Part shown: piece by piece, positions 1 to 8,858 of the stretch | How the letters are laid out: each line of letters starts with the position of its first letter | Position numbering within the stretch: the stretch's first letter is position 1 | Assembly (NCBI GenBank): GCA_046160485.1 | Contig: JBJXGV010000013.1 | Location: 1-64,000, forward strand | DNA: 64,000 bases | From: JBJXGV01 sp046160485 | GTDB lineage: Bacteria > Orphanbacterota > Orphanbacteria > JBJXGV01 | Direction: 5' to 3' | Notes under the pieces: model-generated | What the model was told of the DNA's origin: nothing | The model's input: the letters and a program-made list of their open reading frames with translations, nothing else | Databases searched by the model: none | Program-made: the position numbers and the translations under genes

Positions 1-2
1 CG

Positions 3-1199
3 GCGAATATGGCCGGCGCGGCGGTCGCGGCCGCGGCGAGCGCCGCGGAGATGGGCACGCGCCTCGCGAGCGAACTCGGCTCGCGCCTCACAACGCCGCT
101 CGGCCCGCGCTACCTCGACCCGAAGCCGGACCTCGTGATCGAAGCCGATGACCAGCTCTACATCGAGGGCAACGACGAACGCGCGTGGGAACTCGCGGAG
201 GAAGAGACGCTGCAGTTCGCGCTCGCGGGACCGCAAGCGATCGAGCGGATGCTCGGCCGCGGCCAGACGCTCGCGGAAGTTTCCGTCTCGCCGCGCTCGG
301 GTGTGTTCGGCCGCACGCTCAAGGAGATCGGATTCGGCGGGCGCTACGGCCTCACCGCGCTGTCGCTCTGGCGGCGCGGCGCGCCGATCTCCGGCGCCGC
401 CGACATCCCGCTCGAACTCGGCGACGCGTTCCTCGTGTCGGGTCCGGCCGCGAAGGTGCGCGACCTCACGCGCGATCCCGACTTCATCGTGCTCACCGAT
501 CAATCCGCCGCCGTCGACTTCCGCCGCGCGCCGCTCGCGATCGTGCTTCTGCTCGTCGCGGTCGTGCCGCCGATCATCGGCCTCGCGCCGATCGCCCTCT
601 CCGCGCTCACCGCCGCGCTCCTTATGGTCGTGACCGGCTGCGTCACGCTCGACTCCGCGCGCCGCGCGCTCGACTGGAAGGTGATTTTCCTCATCGCGGG
701 GACGCTGCCGCTCGGGCTTGCGCTCGAACACACCGGCGTCGCGGCCGGGATCGCACGCGGCATCCTCGCCGCGGTGACGGGCGTGCACGGCGGCACGGTC
801 GGCGCGCTCGGGGGCAGTGCGAGCGCTCCGGGCGCACTCGCCGCCGCTGGCGATCTCGCCGGCGCGGCTGCGTCGCTCCCCTTCCTCGCGCACGCCGCGG
901 TCATCGCCACGCTCTTCTTCCTCGCCGCGCTCGTCTCCAACGTCAGCTCGAACTCGACCGCCGCGCTCATCATCGCGCCGATCGCGGGCGAGGCCGCGGC
1001 CGCCGGCGCGATCGATCTTCGCACCGCGCTCCTCGCGGTCGCGTACGGCTGCAGTTGTTCGTTCGTCCTCCCGATCGCGCAGTGGAACATCATGGTGATG
1101 GGCCCAGGCGGCTATCGCACGCGCGACTTCGTGCGCTACGGAACGGGCATGAGCATCGTCGTCGCGATCGTTGCGATCGGTGTGCTGGCGTTTCGATGA
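3..1199 (+). CDS. SLC13-family permease with TrkA-C (RCK_C) domain, 5' cut by window edge
   Basis: Likely a sodium- or proton-coupled anion/dicarboxylate permease of the inner membrane. The visible part begins inside the soluble insert: one RCK_C end at about residues 40-60, a second RCK_C at about 85-165 (GVFGRTLKEIGF, LGDAFLVSGP), then hydrophobic segments from about 175 to the end, including a VSNVSSNSTAA segment typical of the second transport repeat of SLC13-type carriers. The frame is open to the left edge, so the N-terminal membrane half lies outside the window and the first ATG at 9 is probably internal. RCK_C domains bind small regulatory ligands in the family. The substrate cannot be told from this part. 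Confidence 0.85.
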   Translation, partial: ANMAGAAVAAAASAAEMGTRLASELGSRLTTPLGPRYLDPKPDLVIEADDQLYIEGNDERAWELAEEETLQFALAGPQAIERMLGRGQTLAEVSVSPRSGVFGRTLKEIGFGGRYGLTALSLWRRGAPISGAADIPLELGDAFLVSGPAAKVRDLTRDPDFIVLTDQSAAVDFRRAPLAIVLLLVAVVPPIIGLAPIALSALTAALLMVVTGCVTLDSARRALDWKVIFLIAGTLPLGLALEHTGVAAGIARGILAAVTGVHGGTVGALGGSASAPGALAAAGDLAGAAASLPFLAHAAVIATLFFLAALVSNVSSNSTAALIIAPIAGEAAAAGAIDLRTALLAVAYGCSCSFVLPIAQWNIMVMGPGGYRTRDFVRYGTGMSIVVAIVAIGVLAFR

Positions 1200-1251
1200 C
1201 ATCGCGCGGCGGACGGCGGGCGCACGCCCGCGCACGCGGTGTGATCGCCGG

Positions 1252-1794
1252 CTAGCGCGCCTCGCGCAGCCGCGCCTTGAGCGCGTCGAAGTCGTCGAAG
1301 ACTTCCGTCGCGGCGGCGAGCACCCAGCCGGACGCTTCGGCGCGCGGCATTCCGAGCACGAGATAGACCGGCTTGCCGAGGCGATACGCGAGCGTGATCT
1401 CCGACGCGGTCCCGCCGCCGCGCGCCGCCGCGTGATCCCAGTGCGCGATCACGTAGTCGGCCTCACGCTCCACGCGATCGAGATCCCACGCGATGATCTT
1501 CCGCACGACATCGCGAAAGCGCGCGGGGTCGTCGAGCTTCCACCGGCGGAAGTGCGCGCGTTCCTCGTCGGTGAGGTCCTTCTTCTCGTCGTCGGCGGGG
1601 TTGTACGCGTCGTGGCCGATCTCGTCGCGCAGAAAGCGCGCGATCTCGCTGCTCCAGCGCTTGCCGCCATCCGCCGCGTTCTCGATGGCGCCGGAGAGAT
1701 ACGCGCGGCGGGCGCGCGCTACGTGCGACTCCGCTCCGTCGTTCCGCGCGGCAGCCTCGGCCGGTTGCCCTGATGATGGTGGAGTTACGCGCAT
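1252..1794 (-). CDS. nucleoside 2-deoxyribosyltransferase-like protein
   Basis: A 180-aa protein with the flavodoxin-like nucleoside 2-deoxyribosyltransferase pattern. It has an AYLSGAIENAADGG segment near residue 31 (the substrate loop usually seen as YLAGP) and GGGTASEI at about 126-133, where the Glu corresponds to the family nucleophile. It ends with the KPVYLVLG strand. Enzymes of this fold cleave N-glycosidic bonds of nucleosides, but members with this loop are mostly uncharacterised, so the reaction is an inference. The ATG at 1794 is preferred; the frame stays open to 1869, but that extra stretch is Arg-rich and looks non-coding. It is last in a minus-strand run behind the GT51 protein, 171 bp away. 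Confidence 0.7.
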   Translation of the reverse strand: MRVTPPSSGQPAEAAARNDGAESHVARARRAYLSGAIENAADGGKRWSSEIARFLRDEIGHDAYNPADDEKKDLTDEERAHFRRWKLDDPARFRDVVRKIIAWDLDRVEREADYVIAHWDHAAARGGGTASEITLAYRLGKPVYLVLGMPRAEASGWVLAAATEVFDDFDALKARLREAR

Positions 1795-1965
1795 CGTCGA
1801 CAACGACAGCCTACCACGGCACGCGCATCGAGAGCCGCGAGACGCGAGGCGCCGCCCCAGGCGGCGCACCGAGCGAGGGACGCGCCAAGCGCTTCGCGAT
1901 CGCGCGTCTCGCGGCGCGCGCGCGGCGAACGGCGCTCGCTCGCACGCGTCACGCCGCGCCGCGAA

Positions 1966-4900
1966 CTACTCCAGCCGCTCCCCCTCCGGCCGCTCGATGA
2001 GCGGCTCGAGCGCCGGCGCGAGCCTCTTGAGCACTTCCACCGGCAGCGTGCTCGTGAACTTGTACCGGTCCGCCTCCTGCCCCGGCACGTACGCGGTAAT
2101 CGCGCCGAAGAAGCGGTCGCCGATCGTGAAGACGAACGTCGCCACACGGCTCACCGCGCGCGACGAAATGAGCTGGCCCTGCCGCCCGTACACGCTGTAG
2201 CGGTTGTCGCCGGTCCCCGTCTTGCCGCCGACGGGAATCATTTCGCCCTCTGAATCCTTGAACGCGCCGTAGACGCGCCGCGCGGTCCCCTTCTCGACGA
2301 CGCCGAGGAGCGTCTCGCGCACGACGCGCGCGACCTCGGGCGCGAGCACTTGCTCGGGAGCCGCCGCGCCGGGCTGCGTCGCCGCAGGCTGCATGATCGT
2401 CTCGAACGGCGTGTCGCTCGCGAAGTGCAGCTCGCGGATGCGCACCGTCGGCCGCCGCACGCCGTCGCTCAGAATGATTCCGAGCAGCTCGGAGAGCGCC
2501 GCCGGCCTGTCGCCCGAGCTGCCGATCGACGTCGCGTACGAGGGCACGAGCGAATCGAACGGATAGCCGAGCCGCTGCCACATGCGATGAATCTCGAGAA
2601 ACGCCTCGACCTCGAGCATCGCGCGGATCTTGGAATCCTGCGCGTTCTTGCGGCTCGTCTTGTAGAGCCACTCGTAGGTGTCGATGCGTTCTTGCAGGCT
2701 CGCCTCGATCACGCGCGTGCGCGTCGCGCCGGGGTTGTCGCGCAGGAAGCCGACGATCCACAGCTCGAGCGGGTGCACACCCGCGACGTAGCCGCGGTCG
2801 GCGAGCGACATCACCGACGCGGAGTGCGTGTCGAAGAGAGCGCGAAGCTCCTCGTCCGACAGCGACGAACTCGGCAGCCGCTCGCGCATGAACCCGAGGT
2901 ACGCGTCGAATCCGCTGTCGGGCATCACGGTCGCGAAGAACGCCGTCAGCCGCTTCGGCGTGCGCCGCGTGCTCGAAAGCAGATCCTCGTACGCGTCGTC
3001 GCCGCTCTTGTCCTTGTACTTCTTGTAGAAGCGATCGAGAAACTGCCGGCCCTCGCGATCGGCGAATTTCTCGAGCAGCTCGCGCCGCTTCGGGTCGTCC
3101 GGCTCTTCGAGCACGCGCGCCGACGAACCCGGCGTCTGGTACTGCGTGTGCCGCACGATGTCGCGCATGATGCGAATGAACGACAAGTTCACCGAGTGAT
3201 GAAACGCGCCCGAAACCGTGTAGATGATGTCGTCCTCGATCGGATCGAAGTTGTCGAACGTGTGCAGCCCGCCGCCGGTGAAGAACTCCTCGTCGGGACT
3301 CGCGGAGTACGTTCGCTGCATCGCGGCCTCGAGCATCTTCGTGAGGTCGTCGTCCTCGGAGTTGAGCAGGTAGTTGATCGCCCAGCGCGAAAGATGATCG
3401 TTCGGCGCGATGACCATCGCGTCGAGCGACTCGCCAGAGGTCGTCGCGTAGCGCGCGTGCAGGTTCGCCATGATCTCGAGATACGTAACGAGCGTGCGCA
3501 GCTTCGCGGTCGACCCGAGCTCGAGCTTCGCGCCCTCGTTCAGGTCGAACGGTTGATCGATGTTGTCGCTCTGAATGCGCAGGAGATTCGCGTCGGCGCC
3601 GCGTTCGTAGAGCGTGAAGCTGTAGATCATCTTGCTCGGATCGGGGCCGCTCAACACGCCGGACGCCCGAAGGCTGCGGCACAGTTCCGTGTTCGGGTCG
3701 GAGAGATCGCGCAGCACCGCGGTAACGTCTTGCTGCGCGGAACTCGCGAGCGTGCTCTTGACCGAGAGATCGAGGCGGTCGAGATCGTAGAGCCGTTCGA
3801 CGCCGAGGAGCCCACGCGTACGGTTGCGAATCGCGTTCGCGGCCTTGCGCTCGACGAACGAGATCTCGGGCGGCGACGGCGCGGCGCGAGAGAACGTGAG
3901 CGGCAGCGCGAGCGCGCGATCGCACAACTCCTGCGAGATGATCTGTTCCTTGCGCGCGAGGCGCAAATAGCTATTCGTGAGCGTCTCGAGGCGGTCGCGA
4001 TTGTTGAGCAGGTAGTACGACGGGCGGCGCGCGACGAGAAGAAGGCTGAGCGCCTGTTTGTACGCGATCGCGTTTTCGTCGGTGACGCGGGCGGCGGGCG
4101 CCGCGATCAAGAATTCCGGAGGCTCCTTCACGGTGCTGTCGTCGCGCCGCGGCGGCCCGCTCGGCAGATCCGCGAGCAGCCGGTTGAGCTCCGCGAAATC
4201 CGCGCCATACCACGCCCACAATCCGTCGCCGATCCCGATCACCTCGCCGAATCCCGGACGCGCCGAGAGCGGCGTCGAGTTGAGGTAGTCGAGCACGATG
4301 CGCCGCCGCGCTTCGAGCGTCTCCTCGCCTTCGAGATACGCGCGCAGCGACGCCGACGCCATCTGCCGCATCTTCTCCGCCGGCGACGCCGTCATGCCCT
4401 CCGGCGAATGGCGGTACTTCTCGATCTGCGTGGCGAGCGTGCTGCCGCCCGGCACCTGATGCTTCGTGTTCACCTTCTCCCACGTCCAGTCGAACGCGGC
4501 TTTCGCGAGGCGGTCCCACTCGACGACGGGATTCTTGCGCGGGTTCCGATCGTCGAGCAGCTCGCGGTTCTCGACGAAGAGCAGGCTCTGCACGACGAGC
4601 GGCGGAATCGAATCGAAGCTTGCGTAGGCGCGCTCCGGGCAGAGCGCGGTGAAGATCGGCCGGTCGTCGCGATCGAGCACCGTGAGCCCAGCGCGCGTCT
4701 TCTCGTGATAGACGGGGAACATTCCGCGATCGAGCGCGGAGAGAAACCGCGGCGACGAGCGCGCCTGCGCGGTGACGGCGAAACCATCCGTCTTGAGGCT
4801 GTCGATGAAACCGGGGAGTTTCGCGTAGCCGAGCCGCAGATCGTACGGGCCGGTGTCGGGGAAACGAATCGCGGTCGTCTCGCCGCGGCCGAGTTCGAAC

Positions 4901-5118
4901 GTTATTTCGCGCGCGATGCGTGCGAGCACCTTCGACTGAATGCGCGACGTACGCAATTCGTAGAGGACGAGCGCGACGATGCCGATCGCGACGAGCGCGG
5001 TCGTGAGCGAGAAGCCGATCGCGAGGCTGCGGAGACAGGCGCGGCCGCGCGAGGTAACCGCCCGAGGAATAGACTCTGGCGTGACATCGGGGGGTGCTTC
5101 GGAGGTGTTTGTCGTCAC
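1966..5118 (-). CDS. GT51 transglycosylase / penicillin-binding transpeptidase-like protein
   Basis: A large inner-membrane protein of 1050 aa, related to class A penicillin-binding proteins that polymerise and cross-link peptidoglycan. One N-terminal membrane anchor lies at about residues 32-54. A GT51-like region runs from about 170 to 310: LLFVENRELLDD replaces the usual EDxxFxxH motif, and GGSTLATQ (224-231) matches GGSTITQQ. The transpeptidase part has all three penicillin-binding motifs: STAK (536-539), SVN (642-644) and KTG (966-968). The altered first GT51 motif, and Gln where motif 3 normally has Glu, suggest an atypical glycosyltransferase half. I recall close relatives in other phyla with the same variants, so this is probably a conserved subfamily. 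It is 53 bp downstream of the GT-C-like gene on the same strand. Confidence 0.85.
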   Translation of the reverse strand: MTTNTSEAPPDVTPESIPRAVTSRGRACLRSLAIGFSLTTALVAIGIVALVLYELRTSRIQSKVLARIAREITFELGRGETTAIRFPDTGPYDLRLGYAKLPGFIDSLKTDGFAVTAQARSSPRFLSALDRGMFPVYHEKTRAGLTVLDRDDRPIFTALCPERAYASFDSIPPLVVQSLLFVENRELLDDRNPRKNPVVEWDRLAKAAFDWTWEKVNTKHQVPGGSTLATQIEKYRHSPEGMTASPAEKMRQMASASLRAYLEGEETLEARRRIVLDYLNSTPLSARPGFGEVIGIGDGLWAWYGADFAELNRLLADLPSGPPRRDDSTVKEPPEFLIAAPAARVTDENAIAYKQALSLLLVARRPSYYLLNNRDRLETLTNSYLRLARKEQIISQELCDRALALPLTFSRAAPSPPEISFVERKAANAIRNRTRGLLGVERLYDLDRLDLSVKSTLASSAQQDVTAVLRDLSDPNTELCRSLRASGVLSGPDPSKMIYSFTLYERGADANLLRIQSDNIDQPFDLNEGAKLELGSTAKLRTLVTYLEIMANLHARYATTSGESLDAMVIAPNDHLSRWAINYLLNSEDDDLTKMLEAAMQRTYSASPDEEFFTGGGLHTFDNFDPIEDDIIYTVSGAFHHSVNLSFIRIMRDIVRHTQYQTPGSSARVLEEPDDPKRRELLEKFADREGRQFLDRFYKKYKDKSGDDAYEDLLSSTRRTPKRLTAFFATVMPDSGFDAYLGFMRERLPSSSLSDEELRALFDTHSASVMSLADRGYVAGVHPLELWIVGFLRDNPGATRTRVIEASLQERIDTYEWLYKTSRKNAQDSKIRAMLEVEAFLEIHRMWQRLGYPFDSLVPSYATSIGSSGDRPAALSELLGIILSDGVRRPTVRIRELHFASDTPFETIMQPAATQPGAAAPEQVLAPEVARVVRETLLGVVEKGTARRVYGAFKDSEGEMIPVGGKTGTGDNRYSVYGRQGQLISSRAVSRVATFVFTIGDRFFGAITAYVPGQEADRYKFTSTLPVEVLKRLAPALEPLIERPEGERLE

Positions 5119-5171
5119 ATCAGGGGTCCGCGCTTGCGTGGCGAAGAGAATAGGCGCTCACGCGCGAAGAT

Positions 5172-6656
5172 TCAACGGCGCTCCGGGATTTCGTACTTCG
5201 CGATGAGATCGTCACGTCCTGCGCCGCGCTTGAGGAAAACCATCGCGACCGAGTCGGCGGCGACGGGCGCCCACACGGCGCGGCGGCGCAGGAGAAGGCC
5301 GGCGATGCCGTCGAACGCGAAGTTCGGGCTCTCGGGAGGCGGCACGACGGCGGCGTCGATTTCGAATCGCGCCATTGTCTCGAGCGGCTTCTGCGAGAAC
5401 GCGCGGAACGTCTCCTCGTGCAGCGGGAGCCGCGCGTCGGTCGCGACTTTGAATCCGCGCCAGATGAGGTAGTTGCCGTAGCCTTGGAAATTGTAGAGGC
5501 GCGCGTCGACGCGGTTTGCTTCGAGGAAGTTCGCGGCGCCGCGCGGGATGATCGATTCGTCGAGCGTGAACGCGATCGGGCCCCAGTTCGGAGTTTGCGC
5601 GAGGCGGAAGGCGGCGCACGCGGCGATGAGGAGCGCGGCGGCGGCGGCGCGCATGGCGCGCGGGGCGGGGCGGCGCGCGAGCAGGCGCTCGAGCGCACCG
5701 GTGGCGAGCGGCGCCGACACGGCGACGAAGAGCGGCACGAGCCGCGCGTTGCGAACCGCGAGCACAAGAAAGAGCGGCACGAGCACGCGGCTGGCGAGCG
5801 AGAGATCGCGAAAGCGAATCACGCAAAGCAGGGCCGCGACCGCGATGTACACCCAGATGAACCCGAGCTCCGGGATCAGCGGGAGCGGCTGAAATTCTTC
5901 GACGCCGAGCCGCTGAAAAACGTTCGCGTGCGCGAGGAGAAATTTCAGATTGTCGGCGAAGGCTGGCGTGGCGAACGACGCGGCGGCGCAGACGGCGGCG
6001 ATGAGCCCGGGGCGGCGCGCGCGCGTCGCGACGAACGCGCCGAGCGCGTGCACGAAGAGAATCGCGATCCCGAAGTAGACGCCGGGGTGCGCGTTCGCCC
6101 AAATCAGCACGACGAGAGGGATGATCGCCGCGCGCCAGCCGCGCCACGCGCGGCCGCGTTCCTCGTCGAGCGCGTAGAGCGTGACGATCGCGACGCCGAC
6201 GAACGTGATCCACTCGGGTCGCGCGAGGTAGCGCGGCACCGCGGCGAGGAGGCCAAGCGCGATGACGGCGGCGATGCTCTCCGCGCGCGCGCCGCGTGCG
6301 CGCGCCGCCAGCGCGAGAACCGCCGCCCACGCCGTCACGAAAATCGTTTTGTAGAGCACGACGCCCGCGTCACCGAACGCGCGATGCAGCCCGTAAATCA
6401 TCACCTGAAAAAGCCACTCGGCCGGTGGATAGCGATGCCCCGCCGCCGTGTGCGTAAAGCTGTCGGTGAAGCCGATGCGGCCGGTGCTGAGAATCTCGCG
6501 GCCGGCGGCCATGTTGTACCAGAAGTCGAAGTCGGCCTCGCGCGCGGACGCGATCCAAGCGGCGAAGGCGAGCAAAAGCGCGATGAGCGCGCGGCTCGTC
6601 AGTGCGGCCGCGGGCGTCGTTGCGTGCGTTCGTGTCTTCAGCGCAGCGTCGCTCAC
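5172..6656 (-). CDS. GT-C-like polytopic membrane protein
   Basis: A 494-aa protein with about ten hydrophobic segments. It has the architecture of lipid-linked-sugar glycosyltransferases of the GT-C fold: an early acidic segment after the first membrane helix (SAREADFDFWYNMAAG, about residues 30-45) and a C-terminal soluble part containing FQGYGNYLIWRG. That motif is typical of uncharacterised membrane proteins of this class. Substrate and reaction are unknown. The GTG at 6656 is chosen because upstream codons are Arg-rich and non-coding in character and because it falls 28 bp after the sulfatase stop. It sits between the sulfatase-like lipoprotein and the GT51 protein, so a cell-envelope role is likely but not shown. 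Confidence 0.7.
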   Translation of the reverse strand: MSDAALKTRTHATTPAAALTSRALIALLLAFAAWIASAREADFDFWYNMAAGREILSTGRIGFTDSFTHTAAGHRYPPAEWLFQVMIYGLHRAFGDAGVVLYKTIFVTAWAAVLALAARARGARAESIAAVIALGLLAAVPRYLARPEWITFVGVAIVTLYALDEERGRAWRGWRAAIIPLVVLIWANAHPGVYFGIAILFVHALGAFVATRARRPGLIAAVCAAASFATPAFADNLKFLLAHANVFQRLGVEEFQPLPLIPELGFIWVYIAVAALLCVIRFRDLSLASRVLVPLFLVLAVRNARLVPLFVAVSAPLATGALERLLARRPAPRAMRAAAAALLIAACAAFRLAQTPNWGPIAFTLDESIIPRGAANFLEANRVDARLYNFQGYGNYLIWRGFKVATDARLPLHEETFRAFSQKPLETMARFEIDAAVVPPPESPNFAFDGIAGLLLRRRAVWAPVAADSVAMVFLKRGAGRDDLIAKYEIPERR

Positions 6657-6684
6657 TTGCTCGGTTCCGCGATGCGCCGTGCCG

Positions 6685-8328
6685 TCACTTGATGTAGCCG
6701 AGCGCGCGCAGGCGCTCGATCGTCGCCTCGTCCGGCTCGACGCGATTTGCGTCCGCGAGCGCGGCGTTCTCCGTCGCGGCGAGGATCGCGCGCAACGCGC
6801 CGCGTAGCGAGTCCGCGCGCGCGGCGTTCTCGGGGCCTTCCTTCGCGAGATTCCGCCCCTCGTGCGGATCGATCGCGAGGTCGTAGAGCCACCGCCGCGT
6901 GCGCCCCTCCTCGTGCACCGGCTCGATGTACTTCCACGCCGGCGAGCGCACGGAGAAGAGCGGCGGCCCGCTGATGAGTTGCTTGCGCAAAAACGTTTCG
7001 GAGTACGCGAGATCGTCGCGGCCGCCCGCACGTGCTGCGCCGCGTCCGCTCGCTGCGCCCGCGCTGCTCGTGCCGTCGCCACTCTCGTGCGCGTTCGCAA
7101 TTGCGGCGCGCAGATTCTCCGACATGTGCGCAACGAGCGGTGCTTCGACCGCCGCGGCGTCCGCCATTGTCGCGAACACGTCGATCAGTTCGACTTGCTC
7201 GTGCACGACGGCGCCCGCGTTCGCAACGCCAGCACCGCTCACGACAAGCGGAACGCGCAACACGTTGTCGTGGAGATACCATCCGTGCCGGAAGTAGTAC
7301 TCGTTCTCGACGAGGCTTTCGCCGTGGTCCGAGGTAACAATGACGAGCGTGTTCGAGGCAGCGCCGCGCGCGCGCAACGCATCGGCGATGCGCCCGACCT
7401 GCGCGTCGCACGCGCGGATCTCGCCGTCGTAGAGCGCGACCATGTCTTCCAGAAGCTCGGATCGCTCGGCCGGCACTTCACTCTGCACAGCGCCCTCTTC
7501 GCCAGCGCCGCCATCTTCGCGGTGCGGGATCGGCGCCGCGCCGCCCTCAGCGCTCATCGCCTCCCACTGCGCGTACGTCGCCGCCGGATCGTGCTTCGGG
7601 AAGATGTCGTGCTCCTTCGGCGGGTCGTAGGGCGCGTGCGGATCGTAGTAGTGCACCCACATGAAGAACGGGCCGGGCGTGCGCGCGCCCAGCCATCGCA
7701 GCGCGGCGTCGGTCACGCTCGACGCGCGCCGCTCGAAACCACCTTCGATGACGTTGCCGTACCACGCGGTCGCGTCGTGCAGCGCCGTCGCCGCGCCCGC
7801 GTCCATCGAGTCGTCGTACGCGTCGAATCCCTGCGCGAAGCCGAATTTGCTGTCGAGCACGAACGCGCCGACGAACGCTCCGGTTTGGTAGCCCGCGTCG
7901 CGCAGCATCTCCGCGATCGTCGTCATCTCCTCAGGGAGTGCGAACGTTCCGTTCGATCGCACCGCGTGCGCGGGCGGATACGCGCCCGTGAGGATGCTCG
8001 CGTGCGACGGCGCGGTCTCGGGCGCCTGCGAGATCGCCTGCGTGAAGAGCGCGCCGGCCGCCGCGAGCGAGTCGATCACCGGCGTCGTCTCGCGCGCGTA
8101 GCCCGCCGCGTGCAAATGGTCCGCTCGAAACGTGTCGATCGTGATGAGCACGATGTTCGGGCGCGCGCCCGCCGCGCTGCCTCGTGCTCCGCGGGCTTCT
8201 CGATCACCGCCGTCACCGCCGCCGCATCCCGCAAATGCGAATGCACATGAAAACGCGAGCGCGGCCGCGAGCGCGAAATCGCGCCGGCCCGTCGCGCGAA
8301 ACGCTCCGCCTCTCACGTGCCGCGTCAC
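6685..8328 (-). CDS. sulfatase-family lipoprotein (alkaline phosphatase superfamily)
   Basis: A 547-aa exported protein with a signal peptide and lipobox ending at Cys35 (FAFAGC), then a sulfatase domain. Metal-binding positions are visible as IDTFRADH (about 64-71) and SDHGES. The active-site segment reads TAPSHASILTG: Thr105 stands where sulfatases carry the formylglycine Cys/Ser, and His109 replaces the usual Arg. In the wider superfamily a Thr at this place acts as nucleophile in phosphotransferases and phosphoglycerol transferases, so sulfate-ester hydrolysis should not be assumed. The GTG start overlaps the stop of the upstream ykgJ-like gene in a GTGA arrangement, which indicates translational coupling. 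Other open frame upstream of this start is antisense to neighbouring genes and was discarded. Confidence 0.85.
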   Translation of the reverse strand: MTRHVRGGAFRATGRRDFALAAALAFSCAFAFAGCGGGDGGDREARGARGSAAGARPNIVLITIDTFRADHLHAAGYARETTPVIDSLAAAGALFTQAISQAPETAPSHASILTGAYPPAHAVRSNGTFALPEEMTTIAEMLRDAGYQTGAFVGAFVLDSKFGFAQGFDAYDDSMDAGAATALHDATAWYGNVIEGGFERRASSVTDAALRWLGARTPGPFFMWVHYYDPHAPYDPPKEHDIFPKHDPAATYAQWEAMSAEGGAAPIPHREDGGAGEEGAVQSEVPAERSELLEDMVALYDGEIRACDAQVGRIADALRARGAASNTLVIVTSDHGESLVENEYYFRHGWYLHDNVLRVPLVVSGAGVANAGAVVHEQVELIDVFATMADAAAVEAPLVAHMSENLRAAIANAHESGDGTSSAGAASGRGAARAGGRDDLAYSETFLRKQLISGPPLFSVRSPAWKYIEPVHEEGRTRRWLYDLAIDPHEGRNLAKEGPENAARADSLRGALRAILAATENAALADANRVEPDEATIERLRALGYIK

Positions 8329-8786
8329 GATTTCTTCACCCGCAATGGATCCGCGTCGAGGAGCCGCGCGATCGTCGCCGCATCGAAGAGCGGCCCCTTT
8401 CCGATGCCCGGGCAAAACTTCACGATCTCGCTTCGCCACACGCGCGCGTTCATGTTCTCCGGCCAGAAGGGCCACGTGCGACACTGCGCCGGCCGCCCTT
8501 CGTACACGGCGCAGCGCTTCCCGTCGAGAAAGCCGCAGTCGCGATCGGGATTCTTCAGATGGATGTGTCCGTCGGTCGCGGTGCAGTAGCGGCGCGTGAA
8601 CTGCGCCGTCGCGAGTCCGAGTTGCGCCGCGAGCCGCCGCCTGTCCGCGAGCGTGAGATAGATGTAGCCGTACTCGCCGCGCGACGTGCAGCACTGCCCC
8701 GTCTCCTGGCACTCGAAGCGAATTCCTGTTTTCCAGAATGGTTGCGCCACGTCGCGAGCGTAACGCGCCACGCGCGGCGGTTCCAT
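8325..8786 (-). CDS. YkgJ-family cysteine cluster protein
   Basis: A 153-aa cytosolic protein with the cysteine pattern of the YkgJ (CxxxCxxCC) metal-binding family: FECQETGQCC at residues 25-33, then Cys68, Cys84, Cys92 and Cys102, ending in the diagnostic YEGRPAQCRTWPFWP segment. The family is thought to bind zinc or an iron-sulfur cluster; its function is unknown. It is first in the leftward run, and its stop overlaps the GTG start of the sulfatase-like gene by 4 bp. The ATG at 8786 starts the recognisable domain; frame upstream of it is antisense to the lipoprotein gene at 8859. Confidence 0.85.
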   Translation of the reverse strand: MEPPRVARYARDVAQPFWKTGIRFECQETGQCCTSRGEYGYIYLTLADRRRLAAQLGLATAQFTRRYCTATDGHIHLKNPDRDCGFLDGKRCAVYEGRPAQCRTWPFWPENMNARVWRSEIVKFCPGIGKGPLFDAATIARLLDADPLRVKKS

Positions 8787-8858
8787 CACGCAATGCGCGG
8801 CGGCCGCGCGCGCTCCGCGCGGCGTCGCGAGGCCGTGTGTTAGAATGCCGCACGCCCC

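Noticed and set aside
2350..5472. Plus-strand open frame of about 1040 codons
   Set aside because: It is antisense to the GT51 gene and very rich in Arg, Ala and Glu, as expected from a mirror frame in GC-rich DNA. The other strand carries real motifs.
6657..7133. N-terminal extension of the GT-C-like gene
   Set aside because: Overlaps the sulfatase gene and is Arg/Ser-rich without hydrophobic segments.
8329..8853. N-terminal extension of the sulfatase-like gene
   Set aside because: The frame stays open but overlaps the ykgJ-like gene in another frame and has Arg-rich, non-protein-like content. GTG 8328 with signal peptide is better.
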